Source: Methanobacterium sp. UBA176 (GTDB lineage Archaea > Methanobacteriota > Methanobacteria > Methanobacteriales > Methanobacteriaceae). From it: DNA of 53,421 nucleotides. The translations under genes and the position numbers were made by a program. The notes beneath the pieces were generated by a model that did no database searches, was not told the origin of the DNA, and saw only the letters and a list, made by a program, of their open reading frames with translations. The DNA is taken from NCBI GenBank assembly GCA_002505765.1, contig DAVZ01000018.1:1-53421 (forward strand), read 5' to 3'. Each line of letters begins with the position of its first letter. Positions within the stretch are counted from its first letter, which is position 1. Shown piece by piece: positions 16,870-26,516 of this stretch.

Positions 16870-17376
16870 ATGGAGTTTATAGAACTGGTTAAAAAAAGAT
16901 ACAGTGTAAGAGCTTATAAAAATGACCCTGTAGAAGATGAAAAGCTGGATAAAATCCTTGAAGCAGCCAGGTTTGCCCCTACAGCCGTAAATTACCAGCC
17001 TTTCCAGATATGGGTAATAAAAACTGATGGAAAAAAGGAAGAATTAAAGGGTATTTATCAGGCAGAATGGTTTAGCGAAGCTCCTCTTGTACTCTGTGTT
17101 TGCAGCATCCCTGAAAATGCATGGTCACGTAGGGATGGTAAAAATTACGCCGATGTGGATGCTGCAATAGTTATGGATCATATAATTCTTGCCGCAACAA
17201 GCCTTGGGCTTGGAACATGCTGGGTTGGAGCTTTTGACGTGGAAGAAGCGCGGAAAGTTTTAAGCTTACCTGAAGGCGTTGAACCTCTTGTTTTCACTCC
17301 CCTTGGATACGCTGCAGATGATTTAAGACCAAAAAGCCGTAAAGAACTGTCAGAACTTGTAAAATACCATGATTAA
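16870..17376 (+). CDS. Nitroreductase family flavoprotein
   Basis: A 168-residue FMN oxidoreductase. The N-terminal KKRYSVRAYKNDPVEDEKLDKILEAARFAPTAVNYQPF motif binds the FMN phosphate, and the GLGTCWVGAFD stretch and PLGYAADD end are typical. Substrates in the family vary widely, so none is assigned. GGAGG lies six bases before the ATG. It is preceded by a divergent hypothetical gene and followed by decayed genes. Confidence 0.9.
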   Translation: MEFIELVKKRYSVRAYKNDPVEDEKLDKILEAARFAPTAVNYQPFQIWVIKTDGKKEELKGIYQAEWFSEAPLVLCVCSIPENAWSRRDGKNYADVDAAIVMDHIILAATSLGLGTCWVGAFDVEEARKVLSLPEGVEPLVFTPLGYAADDLRPKSRKELSELVKYHD

Positions 17377-17445
17377 ACAGAAGTTACCATTTTTCTTATA
17401 GAAATAACCAAAAATTCTGCCAAAATCTGTTCCAGAAACTTTTTT

Positions 17446-18564
17446 AGCTTTATAAAGTGTGTAGATATTCTCTCTTTCCTCCTAAAAGGAATTTAGATCT
17501 AATTCCATATTCTACTGATAGATTAGCCTCTACAAATACAGCCAATTTAACACATGCTTTGATAAGTTCACCATCAAGTGGAAAATTCTATAATCATTGT
17601 AATTTTTATTAATTTCTTCAAATTTAATTCCTATTTGAGATTTCGTCCATTTCTTTGATTCTATTTCAATTCATCTTTTAAAAAATTTTCATGGTGCCAT
17701 GTTTTTGGGATTAGACATTACTCCTGTATGCGTTCGTTTTTGTAATCACTGATAATATCCTTAAAACTATTGCAGATTTTACTGGAGAAATGATATCACA
17801 TGCATATACCTCTTGTAAATCATGGAATAGACCTGCAAAGAATTTTTATATATATTCTTTTTTCGTGTAGATAAATTTCCATCTTAATGGTGCATAAATA
17901 AGCGATTATAGCAACTATCATCATATGCCCCAGAGCAGTCGTTTCTGGTACTCTGGGAGAATATGTCCATCTTTTTTGAAATCTGAGTTCTCCAAGAGAT
18001 CTATAAAGCCATAAGACTTCTCTTCAAGCAGTGTTTTTTGAACGCTGATTAAATCGTGACCATCTTCCATCTGGTTTTCTATATTTACTCTGGTCTTTCC
18101 TATCCCATAAAAAGCGCTGAGTGATATGTAATCTTATATTCCCAATTTGTAGCCGGGTAATGTGATGCACGGAGAATTCTGCGCTCAGAAGTGCTCTGGG
18201 TTTTGGAAAAATAATTTTCTAACTTCTGCATGAATTCTTTATTATTGAAAGTTTAAATCATCACCTAATTGCTTTAATACATATGCATTCATTTCTTTAC
18301 GCCTTTCAGCCATCATTCGGCGGAATACTGGGGGTTTTTATATCGGTAAATTCCAGCCTGTAGAGAAACCCAAATATCAAACCTTCTATTAGATCCAGCC
18401 AGTTTACGTTACTTCCCCTATCCTCTTCGATCCTGGAAACAACATATCCAATAACCATTTTATGAGCCTGTTTATCAAGTTCTGTTAATATACAGGTCTG
18501 ATGTGGTCGTTCCACCGCTGTATGCTTCAGCCTCAAAGAACCTTTCTATTAGTTCTTCCTTCAT
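17446..18564 (-). pseudogene. Decayed HD-domain phosphohydrolase gene
   Basis: Successive frames on the minus strand spell an HD-domain protein. The start is MKEELIERFFEAEAYSG at 18564, then TELDKQAHKMVIGYVVSRIEEDRGSNVNWLDLIEG (in the 76-codon open stretch 18306-18536), then RRILRASHYPATNWEYKITYHS, DGHDLISVQKTLLEEKSYGFIDL, RVPETTALGHMMIVAIIAYLC, GLFHDLQEV (the HD pair), DIISPVKSA, and LAVFVEANLSVEYGIRSKF near the end. Several frameshifts and stops separate the pieces, so no full product can be made. Intact relatives of this family are frequent in Methanobacterium as far as I recall. The 76-codon frame should not be annotated as a gene. Confidence 0.82.
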
Positions 18565-18959
18565 GAAAACACAAAATTAAATTAAATATATGTCACTAAA
18601 TTAATTCTGGCAATTTATTGCTAAATTCGGGTTATTAAATTGCTTTTATAAATATTTTCAAGTTAATATTTTGAAATATATATTATATATAATTTAAAGT
18701 GGTTATAAACTTGAATTTATTAAACACGGATAAAAAAAATATTTATAGAAAACATAAATTTCAAAAACACCCGGGTTTTTGACAGTCTCTACCAAACTAA
18801 TCTTAATAAAAATTTTTTTTACTGCAAAAAAACAGGATTCAAAAAAAACTTTAAATCATTCCTTACGGCGCTATCGTGGTCAATAAATGTAAATCCATGG
18901 ATTTTATCAATATTCTAATAATAAAGTTGTAAATGCAAAATAGAAAGGTCGATTTCTTA

Positions 18960-19319
18960 TTTGAGAATCATTTTATTTATAACACTGTTGTTAACAAGGC
19001 TTTTTAAGCGTTTTTCACATATCTCCAATCTTTTATCCGTAATCATTTTAATGAAGTCGACATTATCATCCGCCCATTACAATATCCTTTCCCAGCACTT
19101 TTAAAAAACCCTTTAGAGTTTTTGAATTCATCTAAATTGAGTGTTGAAATAAGGTCTTTGAGGTCTCCTCTTTTCAAACGTAAATTAGATTTTCATTAAA
19201 CTTTCTAAAAAGAGTAACAACTGAAACCAGATTCATTAGCAATGAACCTTGTTGCCACTAATAACCTTGATGCAAATATTTTTAAAGCAGCCAAAAATAA
19301 CTCTTTCTGTTTTGGTCAT
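18960..19319 (-). pseudogene. Decayed TetR-family regulator gene
   Basis: Starting at the ATG at 19319, minus-strand frames spell MTKTE, then LAALKIFASR, then VATRFIANESGFS, then VTLFRKFNEN. This is the TetR HTH seen in the three intact paralogues in this window, but broken by frameshifts. The downstream part is too eroded to follow with confidence to its end. It sits immediately downstream of the intact TetR gene at 19348, so it is probably a dead tandem copy. The 18565-18959 interval is AT-rich with nothing recognisable. Confidence 0.72.
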
Positions 19320-19347
19320 TATCTAAATTTCTAAAATAAAAACAAGA

Positions 19348-19890
19348 TTAAACCATCAATAAACAGTTATTTATAAATCCTTTAAGGATTTCTTCATGGT
19401 CTATATAAGTTTCTCCACGATACTTGCTAAGACTTATACCATAGGTAACTATAAAAATAGTAATGGCAAATGCTTTATAATCTATTTTGCTATTGGGTAT
19501 ATTTTTCCTGATGTAGTTTCTTAAAAGATTGATAACTTCTTCCTTAAAAGGTTCTGATGATTCACTCTTTTCATTATTAATTAAATGGATAAATTCAAAG
19601 TTATCCTCTATTATCCCTTCCATATCCTTAATTAGAGTCCTTAAAAATTCTTCAGGGTTTTTAGATTCATTTTCTATAAGAATTGATTGAAATTCTTTTT
19701 TGAATTTTATGATACTTTGAACCAGAGCCATGTCAAAAAGGTTTTCTTTGGTTTTGAATTTCCTGAACAAAGTTAACTCACTGAAACCTGCTTTTTCTGC
19801 TATAACTCTGGTTGTAGCACCCTTATATCCCTTTTCACCAAATACTTTTAAAGCTGCACCAATTATCTTTTGAATGGTATCCTCTGTCAT
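19348..19890 (-). CDS. TetR family transcriptional regulator (paralogue A)
   Basis: A 180-residue regulator. The N-terminal HTH (residues about 8-50) has the AALKVFGEKGYKGATTRVIAEKAGFSELTLFRKFKTKENLF signature, with the recognition helix SELTLFRKF. The C-terminal part is helical, binds an unknown ligand, and forms the dimer. Two other intact genes (35779, 36614) share almost the same recognition helix and the KTKENLF segment, showing a paralogue family. A perfect 8-3-8 inverted repeat lies upstream at 20083-20101. There is no adjacent transporter or enzyme target gene. Confidence 0.88.
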   Translation of the reverse strand: MTEDTIQKIIGAALKVFGEKGYKGATTRVIAEKAGFSELTLFRKFKTKENLFDMALVQSIIKFKKEFQSILIENESKNPEEFLRTLIKDMEGIIEDNFEFIHLINNEKSESSEPFKEEVINLLRNYIRKNIPNSKIDYKAFAITIFIVTYGISLSKYRGETYIDHEEILKGFINNCLLMV

Positions 19891-20082
19891 AAAATCCCTG
19901 CAAAAAACATTATAACTTAATATTTAACTATTTGTGTTCATTAGTAATCTACATAATTCCATATTTAAGGTTTTTGTTATCTATGTAAAAAATAAGACTT
20001 AAAATCCATTATTAAGATAAGATAGGTTTTTAATAAAAAATCCCAGATTAAAGTGATAATTACTGTTAATCTTCAACAAATT

Positions 20083-20101
20083 TGTTAAACATTGTTTAAC
20101 A
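20083..20101. promoter_or_regulatory. Perfect inverted repeat, possible TetR operator
   Basis: TGTTAAACATTGTTTAACA has eight-base arms around ATT. It lies in the 300-base interval between mtd and the TetR gene, about 190 bases upstream of the latter. The size suits a TetR-family dimer, but the distance makes the assignment tentative. Nothing else is recognisable in the gap. Confidence 0.4.
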
Positions 20102-20149
20102 TTAATTTACTATTTTTGAAAAATATGCAAAGTAAATATATTGAATGAA

Positions 20150-20170
20150 AATAAGGGGCTAAGCAGCCCG
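20150..20170 (-). terminator. mtd terminator hairpin
   Basis: On the minus strand GGGCT, GCTT, AGCCC is followed by a T-rich run (CCTTATTTTC), starting about 20 bases after the mtd stop. This matches a simple stem plus T-tract terminator for a highly expressed gene. Confidence 0.55.
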
Positions 20171-20187
20171 AAGACCGCTTATTAAAT

Positions 20188-21015
<828 letters not shown>

Positions 21016-21083
21016 TATATCACCGGCTTTAGCTATTTTTTTTTTATGATAAGTATTTTTTGATTTAATCTTAGGGGACAATG

Positions 21084-21098
21084 TTTTTATATGTGAAA
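21084..21098 (-). promoter_or_regulatory. mtd: mtd promoter (BRE/TATA)
   Basis: The minus strand reads TTTCACATATAAAAA, a good archaeal TATA element. It would start transcription about 45 bases before the mtd ATG. Confidence 0.5.
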
Positions 21099-21159
21099 TA
21101 AATCAGACCGTAAAAAGAAATGTAAATAAATAATTTTAAAATGTTATTTTGATTCTAAA

Positions 21160-22308
21160 TCAATTATTTGTTTTTAAAATTAAATTTCTGCTATTCCAGG
21201 CAAATATTACAATTAATACTATAGCCAGGAAATAGAAGAGCCATACAATAGAGTCAGTTGGACCTGTCTCAATCCAGATCAGGGTATGTGCAAGAATTAT
21301 AGCATAAATTGCTGTATATACTCCATTCACCATCCTTTGGGAAACATACATCAGTTTTAAGATTAATCCCAGTGTAAACATCTGAATTGCCAGTGCAACA
21401 TATCCAAAGTCGAGCATTGCCGGTCCAAAAATGGTTGGGGTTATCATTTTGTGGTATCCAAGGGCCAATTCTCCCACGATATATCGAGGATGACCTGCAG
21501 TGAAGGTATTGTAAATCATTGCTCCCTTCGTGGCTCCAGCAATTTCAACAATTCTATCCAGGACCATTAGAGTAAAACCTGCCCTGTAAAATACAAGTTG
21601 AATAGGATTAAGGGTCCATTGCTGCCATTCGATTGATTTAACTGCAATGTAGCCGACTATAACCAGAATTATTGATGCAATTACTGCAAAGATTAAAAAA
21701 TGTTTAAATTTCAATCCTCGTGTATAATAGACAGTTATAAACACGCTGATTAATATGGCCATGGTTGTGGTTCTGTATCCTGTTGAAGCAAATAGGACAA
21801 GCCCAATTAAAAAAAGGAGTAAATACCATTTTTTGTGATATTTGGCAATTAAAATGTTAATTGCCGGTAGAAAGAGGATGTATGAAATTCTCCAGATATC
21901 AGTGGTTGCCTTCGCCTTTAAATAGCCACTAAAAAGTGGAATTCCACCCAGTAAATAGATATTAAGAATTTGCAGGAGAATACCAATTATTACAATGGAA
22001 AGCAAAGCCCTTTCATTTAACAGGTGATTCAATATGGATTCTTGAAGCTTATTTTTTAATATCTCTATTTTTGTGCTATTGGAGATATTGAAGCTTCCAA
22101 GTAAATTCACCTTTCCAAGCATTTTCGGAGTAAGCACACCTGTAACAAAGAACAATGTACCAAAAAAGACTACAAAATAGGTTTCATTGGATACAAAGTC
22201 CAGACCTCTTAAATGGTACTGATAAGCAACCAAAGCAAGGGCCATATACAATATTATGGCCACAACAATGATATAAGGTGAAAATACATCGATATTTTTT
22301 ACTTTCAT
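21160..22308 (-). CDS. Putative oligosaccharide repeat-unit polymerase (Wzy-like) membrane protein
   Basis: A 382-residue, very hydrophobic protein with roughly 10-12 membrane segments. A loop with TGYRTTTMAILISVFI and a large extracytoplasmic segment near FTAGHPRYIVGELALGYHK resemble archaeal Wzy-type polymerases, which join glycan repeat units outside the membrane. The family call is by overall pattern, since no catalytic motif is diagnostic. It lies between cfbB and mtd on the same strand, about 70 bases after cfbB. A role in surface polysaccharide is inferred, and the flippase at 13.2 kb could belong to the same pathway. Confidence 0.6.
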   Translation of the reverse strand: MKVKNIDVFSPYIIVVAIILYMALALVAYQYHLRGLDFVSNETYFVVFFGTLFFVTGVLTPKMLGKVNLLGSFNISNSTKIEILKNKLQESILNHLLNERALLSIVIIGILLQILNIYLLGGIPLFSGYLKAKATTDIWRISYILFLPAINILIAKYHKKWYLLLFLIGLVLFASTGYRTTTMAILISVFITVYYTRGLKFKHFLIFAVIASIILVIVGYIAVKSIEWQQWTLNPIQLVFYRAGFTLMVLDRIVEIAGATKGAMIYNTFTAGHPRYIVGELALGYHKMITPTIFGPAMLDFGYVALAIQMFTLGLILKLMYVSQRMVNGVYTAIYAIILAHTLIWIETGPTDSIVWLFYFLAIVLIVIFAWNSRNLILKTNN

Positions 22309-22376
22309 GATTCCACTGTTTAATTTTAGAAAATATATTCTGTTTATTTAGCAGATAAAAGTTTTCATTATTAAAA

Positions 22377-23720
22377 TCAATCTCCAGCACATCGAGTAAA
22401 ATTAGAAGCAAATTGAGGGCAGGCAGCAGTATGGGTATGCATGTAACTTCCAACTGTTTTTTTACGTATCAAACCATCCAATTCTCCTTTGATCCCCCTT
22501 CCTCTAAGTATTTTAAAGGCAAAATCAGGTTTTCCATGGATTAAAACCTTGGAATAATGGAATTCATGTCCTCTGAATACATCACCTTTTTTGGTTATGG
22601 GATTATCCTTTTGTGTTTCTGCAACAACGTAGCTTAAGCCTTGCACGTTTTTAGTCATTTCTGATTCATAATTAAAAATTCCACACATTTTTCTGGCGTT
22701 TATTGAGTTTGAAAGATACATCAGGCCTCCGCATTCCCCATAGATCGGCCTTTCTTCATCATAGAACTTAAAAACAGATTTTCGCATTGAATGGTTAGAT
22801 TCAAGCTCTTTTGCAAAAATTTCAGGATATCCACCTCCAAAATATATCCCATCAACATCAGGAACTTTTTCGTCCTTGAAGGGACTGAAAGGAACTATCC
22901 TGGCATTGTTGGCTTTAAGAGCTTCTAAATTTTCAGTATAATAGAAATTAAAAACTTCATCCATTGCCACTCCAATTTCCACCTTTTTGTGATTTTCTTC
23001 ACGCCATGTATCCTCCCTTCCTTGAGGAAGCTTTCCAGTGTCTTTCATCATAGAAATTAGAGCATCGAGATCTATATTTTCTTTGATCACATCTCCCCAT
23101 TTTTCAATGTAATCCAATAAGTTCTGGCGTTCTACTGCAGGAACCAGGCCCAGATGTCTTTGTTCAACTTTAATAGCATCATCTCTTTTGATTCCCCCAA
23201 TAACATCAATCCTTGCAAGGGTTTCAATGGCTTTCTTTGTTTTAAGATAATGCCTTTTATTTTTTACCTGGTTTAAAATGACCCCTTCGATTTTAATAAT
23301 GGGATCCAGGGTATTAAATCCAATTACAATGGCTGCTGCACTTTTAACCAGACTTCGTGCATTTATAATGAGTATTACTGGAGCATCAAGCGCTTTTGCA
23401 ATTGATGCTGTGTTTCCAACATCTTCAATAGGGCTAATTCCTTCATATAACCCCCTTACACCCTCAATTATCCCAAAATCAGCTTTTACTGTTTTTATGC
23501 CTCGTTCATAAGATGTTCTTATTTGGCCTTCAGACATGAAAAATGAATCCAGATTTCTTGAATCATTGCCAGTGGCAAGTGTATGATAAGAAGTATCTAT
23601 GTAGTCCGGGCCCGCTTTAAAGGGTTGAATTTTGTATTCCTCTGATAATGCTTTCATTATGCCTGTTGAAATGGTGGTTTTCCCAACTGCGCTTCCTGTT
23701 CCTGCTAGGACAATTCTCAT
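22377..23720 (-). CDS. cfbB: Ni-sirohydrochlorin a,c-diamide synthase (CobB/CbiA family)
   Basis: A glutamine amidotransferase-synthetase of 447 residues. The N-terminal ATP-binding domain starts with LAGTGSAVGKTTISTGIMKAL and has FKAGPDYIDTSYH and EGVRGLYEG. The C-terminal class I GATase-like domain has GIYFGGGYPE and the nucleophile region YGECGGLMYLS, with a later EFHYSKV. In methanogens, CbiA homologues act in F430 synthesis (CfbB), amidating Ni-sirohydrochlorin, or in cobamide synthesis. I favour CfbB, but sequence alone does not fully separate the two. No clear ribosome site precedes the ATG. Confidence 0.75.
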   Translation of the reverse strand: MRIVLAGTGSAVGKTTISTGIMKALSEEYKIQPFKAGPDYIDTSYHTLATGNDSRNLDSFFMSEGQIRTSYERGIKTVKADFGIIEGVRGLYEGISPIEDVGNTASIAKALDAPVILIINARSLVKSAAAIVIGFNTLDPIIKIEGVILNQVKNKRHYLKTKKAIETLARIDVIGGIKRDDAIKVEQRHLGLVPAVERQNLLDYIEKWGDVIKENIDLDALISMMKDTGKLPQGREDTWREENHKKVEIGVAMDEVFNFYYTENLEALKANNARIVPFSPFKDEKVPDVDGIYFGGGYPEIFAKELESNHSMRKSVFKFYDEERPIYGECGGLMYLSNSINARKMCGIFNYESEMTKNVQGLSYVVAETQKDNPITKKGDVFRGHEFHYSKVLIHGKPDFAFKILRGRGIKGELDGLIRKKTVGSYMHTHTAACPQFASNFTRCAGD

Positions 23721-23765
23721 ATTTTTTAATGAGATGTGATATTATTTAAAAATTTAGTCTAACAT

Positions 23766-23819
23766 GCGAAAATTTTCATTTTCGCTGCACCGAAAAACTA
23801 TCAAAATCTTCGATTTTGA
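23766..23819. repeat. Double hairpin near cfbB
   Basis: The first stem is GCGAAAAT/ATTTTCGC (23766-23785, loop TTTC). The second is TCAAAATC/GATTTTGA (23801-23819, loop TTC). It is preceded by AACATGCGAAAA, which parallels AACATGTGAAAA at 8228. It lies just upstream of the cfbB start. The rest of 23721-24349 is AT-rich and I see no gene in it. Confidence 0.75.
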
Positions 23820-24349
23820 CGCGATAAAAACTTCTTTGTCAGCTTTGATTTTCTAGTGAAATAAAATGTGTAATTTTGCAAACCTCCTTAGTTTGAACCA
23901 TCCTAAACTTTTCTCCACAATGCAGTGAACAGAATCAGCATCAAACCCTGTACAGTACAGCACTCATTCAAGACAGCTCTTTATAAATATCAATGTTCCA
24001 GTTATATGAAATTGAGGATTGGTTTATTATCATTGAGCACTGCATTCTATAATTTGTAAGTAAACTGCAGTAAGGTTTGAAAAATAGCTAAATTGATTTG
24101 TAGCTTAATATTGAATTTTAAGTCACTAATCTTAATTTTAGATTTATTTATTTAAAAGAAGTTTTTGATTATAATCTATTAACTCGTATGGGGCTATTAA
24201 CTAACAATAGAAGAATAATAACATCCTGTATCGTATATTGTTATTGTTATAAAAGTTTTTTTAATTCAATTCAATTAATAATATTTATATGCATTAATAA
24301 TTAAATTAATTACTGACTTAATTAAAATAAATTTCAGGGAGGATTTAAA

Positions 24350-24736
24350 ATGAAGAAAAAAATTGGGACATTAGCTGCAATGTTCCTTATTTGTGCTTTT
24401 TGCATTGCAATTGTCGAACCAACAGCTGCAGCCAGGACAAAAATGGTAGACAAGGGATCAATTAAGGGAACCGACCCAGATATTGGATACTACAAATTTT
24501 CATGGGTAACATACCAGAAAGGAACAAGTTACATTAAAATAAAATCATATTTGTATATGGGATTTATTAATTATAGCATTAAAACTACCTTTGTAATCCA
24601 AAAATTAAGTAAGACCAAAATTAAATTAACTACCTATATGAATGGTAAAAAAATAGATACAACCTATGGTTACACCAAATTAACAGCTGCACGATTTTAC
24701 TGGAGAGAATTTAGACCTGAAATGTTAAGTATTTAA
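24350..24736 (+). CDS. Small secreted hypothetical protein
   Basis: A 128-residue protein with a clear Sec signal peptide (MKKKIGTLAAMFLICAFCIA, cleavage probably after EPTAAA). The mature part is basic and tyrosine-rich with alternating strand-like stretches (YYKFSWVTYQKGTSYIKIKSYLYMG), suggesting a small beta-sandwich. I do not recognise the family. GGGAGG lies six bases before the ATG, so it is efficiently translated. It stands alone between cfbB and a radical SAM gene. Confidence 0.75.
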   Translation: MKKKIGTLAAMFLICAFCIAIVEPTAAARTKMVDKGSIKGTDPDIGYYKFSWVTYQKGTSYIKIKSYLYMGFINYSIKTTFVIQKLSKTKIKLTTYMNGKKIDTTYGYTKLTAARFYWREFRPEMLSI

Positions 24737-24804
24737 AAATATATCTTTTTATTTTTTTATTTCAATAAAATTATATAACTATTTTTGACATAATATTAGA
24801 TTTA

Positions 24805-25923
24805 ATGAACTTAAAAAAACTCAAAATTCTTGGTGAATCTGCAAAATATGATCTATGCAATTATATATATCCAGGTATTGATACCTATTTATCTGGAAAA
24901 TTTCCGGGAATTTATACAAGTACTTCACCAAATGGACATTGCATCAACTTATTTAAGGTCTTAATGACGAATAAATGCTCAAACGATTGCAAATACTGCA
25001 TTAACAGTAGAAGAAGCAAATTAGAGCGTTATGAATTTACTCCACATGAACTTTCCAATTTATTTTTAGATTATTACAATAAAAGATATGTTGAGGGCTT
25101 ATTTTTAAGTTCTGGGGCTTCAAAGGATATAGATTCTTCAATGGACAGGGAAATTGAAGTTGCAAGAATTCTCAGGGAACAGGGATTTGACGGTTACATA
25201 CATCTTAAAATTCTGCCCGGAACATCTTTTGACCTTATAAAAAGAGCTATGAGCCTGGCAAATCGGGTAAGTGTAAATATAGAATCTGCAACCCCTAATG
25301 GATTGGAAGAGCTTAGTAGCACTAAAAATTTTAAAATGGACATTTTAAGGAGAATGAAATGGATCAACAGATTATCTAAAAAAGACCCTGATCTGGCCCC
25401 ATCTGGACAAACCACACAATTTATTGTTGGTGCAACAGATGAAAGTGACGAAAATATCCTTAAAAGAACTATGCGTCTTTCTGATAAATATGAAATAAAA
25501 AGGAGCTATTTCAGTTCCTTTAATCCTCTAAAAGACACTCCTCTTGAAAATCATCAGGGTCCTCATCCAAAAAGGGCAGCAAGGCTTTATCAGGCCGATT
25601 TTTTGTTGAATTCATATGGTTTTTCCATTGATGAACTTGTATTTGACCAAAATGGAAACATGGAAGCTGAAATTGACCCTAAATACTCTTTTGCATTGAA
25701 TAACATGGATCTTTTTCCCCTGGAAATTAATGAAGCATCAGTTGAAGAGCTTTTAAAAGTTCCTGGAATTGGAATAATTTCTGCAAATAAAATTATAACC
25801 CTTAGAAAGAGGGGTTTAAAAATCAGTAAATTGGAAGAACTTAAAAAACTTGGAGTATCCACAAAACGCGCCGAGCCTTTTATTAAACTGAATAAATCCT
25901 ATCAATCTGTTTTGAGTATGTAA
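24805..25923 (+). CDS. Putative DNA modification/repair radical SAM protein
   Basis: A 372-residue radical SAM enzyme with the cluster motif C58-x3-C62-x2-C65 (CSNDCKYC). The C-terminal helix-hairpin-helix is EINEASVEELLKVPGIGIISANKIITLRK, about 310-340, and would bind DNA. This arrangement matches the family named putative DNA modification/repair radical SAM protein, which in bacteria neighbours a uracil-DNA-glycosylase-like protein. No such partner is near here. Conserved GLFLSSGA, LKILPG and ATPNGLEELS segments support an active SAM barrel. No ribosome site is evident. Confidence 0.82.
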   Translation: MNLKKLKILGESAKYDLCNYIYPGIDTYLSGKFPGIYTSTSPNGHCINLFKVLMTNKCSNDCKYCINSRRSKLERYEFTPHELSNLFLDYYNKRYVEGLFLSSGASKDIDSSMDREIEVARILREQGFDGYIHLKILPGTSFDLIKRAMSLANRVSVNIESATPNGLEELSSTKNFKMDILRRMKWINRLSKKDPDLAPSGQTTQFIVGATDESDENILKRTMRLSDKYEIKRSYFSSFNPLKDTPLENHQGPHPKRAARLYQADFLLNSYGFSIDELVFDQNGNMEAEIDPKYSFALNNMDLFPLEINEASVEELLKVPGIGIISANKIITLRKRGLKISKLEELKKLGVSTKRAEPFIKLNKSYQSVLSM

Positions 25924-25950
25924 GATAACTTAAAACTTTTAATAGATGCA

Positions 25951-26082
25951 GTTATAAGTTATAACTAATAAGTTTTATTTTAGAACTCAGTAGTTAATTA
26001 AATTTGATAATCAAGTTATAACTAAAAACTAATAATTTTTAACTTATATGTTATTAGTTATAACAAATCACTTATAAGTTAG
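25951..26082. repeat. Cluster of TTAGTTATAA-type repeats (candidate centromere site)
   Basis: Repeated palindromic units: GTTATAAGTTATAAC at 25951-25965, GTTATAACTAATAAG at 25958-25972, GTTATAACTAAAAAC at 26015-26029, TTATTAGTTATAAC at 26051-26064, and ACTTATAAGT at 26070-26079. The same 14-mer GTTATAAGTTATAA recurs at 27323-27336, on the other side of the parA operon. Repeated sites flanking a ParA operon are what a partition centromere or operator would look like. Confidence 0.6.
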
Positions 26083-26162
26083 AAAGTATAATCAAAAATG
26101 ATCTTCAAATATCACCACACATTTGTTCGTGTTGCTATCTAAAATAATTGGTGCAGGAATCC

Positions 26163-26175
26163 ATGCATCAAATAA
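26163..26175. repeat. 13-bp direct repeat, left of the par operon
   Basis: ATGCATCAAATAA is found here and again at 27401-27413, so identical direct repeats bracket the parA operon. Confidence 0.5.
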
Positions 26176-26183
26176 AAAAAAAA

Positions 26184-26516
26184 TTATAACTGCTCTGCAA
26201 AGAGTTCCCATATCTCAGGATACTTAATTTTTATGGCTTCCTCAATTAAAAGGGAAGCTTCGCTGCTAATGCTGAACTCTGGCTCTGTTTTCCTTAAAAA
26301 TCTTAAAACAGCAGCTGATTTAGCAGACCATAGTGAAATACGTGGATTTTTCTTTACTTCATCCAGAATAGCCTCAATTATCTCTGGATCAATTCTCCTG
26401 GTTTTATGTCTATCCAGCTTTTTTTTTATTTCATCTTTCTCTTCTTTAATGTATTTTTTACTGATTAGTGCATCAAGACCTTTTCCAAGAGCTCCGCTCT
26501 GTTTTTTACTGGTCAT
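26184..26516 (-). CDS. ParB-like adaptor protein lacking the ParB nuclease/HTH core
   Basis: A 110-residue protein encoded directly after parA (the parA stop and this ATG share one base). Its N-terminus, SGALGKGLDALIS (7-19), is the short motif that ParB proteins use to contact and stimulate ParA. The usual ParB CTPase domain and HTH are absent. The rest is basic then helical (DPEIIEAILDEVKKNPRISLWSAKSAAVLRFL, SSEASLLIEEAIKIKYPEIWELF) and could bind DNA or form dimers. I infer a minimal partition partner. GGAG lies eight bases upstream, inside parA. Confidence 0.72.
   Translation of the reverse strand: MTSKKQSGALGKGLDALISKKYIKEEKDEIKKKLDRHKTRRIDPEIIEAILDEVKKNPRISLWSAKSAAVLRFLRKTEPEFSISSEASLLIEEAIKIKYPEIWELFAEQL

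Noticed and set aside
18306..18536. 76-codon frame as an independent gene
   Set aside because: It is one in-frame piece of the decayed HD-domain gene, whose other pieces lie in neighbouring frames on both sides.
23920..24050. Inverted AATGCAGTG / CACTGCATT pair as a mobile-element boundary
   Set aside because: Only nine bases, more than 100 bases apart, with no supporting coding or repeat context.
25951..26082. CRISPR array
   Set aside because: The repeats are short, variably spaced and palindromic, without uniform repeat-spacer units or cas genes nearby.
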